The notes beneath the pieces are model-generated. The model saw nothing but the letters and a program-made list of their open reading frames with translations. It made no database searches and was not told the DNA's origin. Shown one piece after another: positions 63,618-64,000 of a DNA stretch of 64,000 bases. The position numbers and the translations under genes are program-made. The stretch is from Pyronema omphalodes (Eukaryota; Ascomycota; Pezizomycetes; Pezizales; Pyronemataceae): the NCBI GenBank assembly GCA_024516155.1, contig JAJJXM010000039.1:62001-126000 (forward strand), given 5' to 3'. How positions within the stretch are numbered: position 1 is the stretch's first letter; the number at the start of each line of letters is the position of its first letter.

Positions 63618-64000
63618 TAACCGCCTCTTCGTGAACTGAGAAGTCTAGGAAAAGCGTCGCCTCACATCGGCGGTTCGTCGATACCCAGCCCCGTTTAGGG
63701 GCGACGCGAGCAGCAGGTGCGATTCCTGCCTAAGCTAGTCGCTGCCATAATTTTTCCAAAACCTTCCCATGCAGTTGAGCAAGATAGTCTTGTTCACGCG
63801 CTATGCAGGGCATTTGGCTTTGGGATGATCACCGTGGTAGCTTCTCGCCAGCACTTCGGGTGGTTCCTGTCTTGCCGAGCGCCGAGCATAGCGCGTTCAA
63901 CGCGTGGGGATCGCGTCGTATGCTTTTCTAAGAATGCCACGTGATGGTGTCAGGGCCAGGGGTTTTTGGGGATGAGGTAAAAATAGCAGTGGGATTTCAT
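63618..64000 (-). pseudogene. LINE-G ORF2: N-terminal RT region
   Basis: Degraded continuation of LINE-G RT right of Gypsy-2 copy 2. On the minus strand: GPDTITWHS, KAYDAIPTR, RSARQEPPEVLARSYHGD and LLNCMGRFWKNYG line up with LINE-A GPDSITFACLRKAYD, RSWREATTVV and LLNCLGQGV (9335-9120). Stops and shifts are frequent. The rest of LINE-G lies beyond the window. Confidence 0.7.

Larger units (their letters stand above)
44201..64000 (-). mobile_element. LINE-G: LINE-A-type element with two large insertions
   Basis: Minus-strand LINE inserted into the Gypsy-1 scrap and running off the right edge. Its own sequence is 44201-46773, 49529-49899 and 63618-64000. The gaps are a solo LTR (46774-49528, duplication GCTAC) and Gypsy-2 copy 2 (49900-63617). 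It shows the complete 3' end of this LINE family. Confidence 0.87.

Noticed and set aside
49895..63622. Target duplication for Gypsy-2 copy 2
   Set aside because: TCGAA and TAACC differ and the right terminus is altered. The host LINE alignment supports the insertion point, but not a clean duplication.
1..64000. Repeat-induced point mutation (RIP) as the cause of decay
   Set aside because: Copies differ mainly by indels and mixed substitutions, GC content stays high in most elements, and stop codons from C-to-T changes are not prominent. A quantitative RIP index was not computed.

Overview
The window is a fungal transposon graveyard. I see no host gene, tRNA, rRNA or CRISPR array. Almost every base belongs to a retrotransposon or its debris, stacked by repeated insertion. 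The content points to a filamentous fungus, most likely an ascomycete with a large repeat-rich genome: Tad1/I-like LINEs with an RNase H domain, three chromodomain Ty3/gypsy families, and a copia element with 161-163 bp LTRs and an initiator-Met half-tRNA primer site. The species cannot be read from the window.

Layout. 1-12911: LINE-A (minus strand), split by Gypsy-1 (2264-8658, plus, duplication TCCAC). 12924-35709: Gypsy-3 (minus, LTRs about 1.38 kb), itself hit by Copia-1 (17303-22715), a solo Gypsy-2 LTR (23806-24587) and Gypsy-2 copy 1 (26237-33892, duplication CTTGG). 35710-43671: a stack of LINE 5' halves (LINE-B, -C, -D), two plus-strand LINE 3' ends, and a 2 kb LINE derivative without an ORF2 (40914-42906). 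43672-44200: a scrap of Gypsy-1-type pol. 44201-64000: LINE-G, split by a solo LTR (46774-49528) that carries a long-inverted-repeat element (47596-49250), and by Gypsy-2 copy 2 (49900-63617), which is in turn split by LINE-H (51819-57858).

How the parts relate. All three gypsy families end pol with a chromodomain, which in known chromoviruses directs integration to heterochromatin; this could explain the nesting. Gypsy-2 is the best preserved family. It has a third gene after pol, joined by an overlapping stop/start TAATG. It encodes a Cys/His-rich protein whose last ~33 residues, including a hydrophobic C-terminal segment, lie inside the 3' LTR. Copia-1 carries an in-frame intron-like block between integrase and RT. 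The LINE 3' end (stem-loop plus ATAA tail) is shared by the full LINE and by the ORF2-less derivative, as expected for a parasite of LINE machinery.

Limits. Most frames are broken by one-base indels, many in homopolymers; some could be sequencing or assembly errors. Domain calls come from reading motifs by eye; no search, alignment score or identity value was computed.
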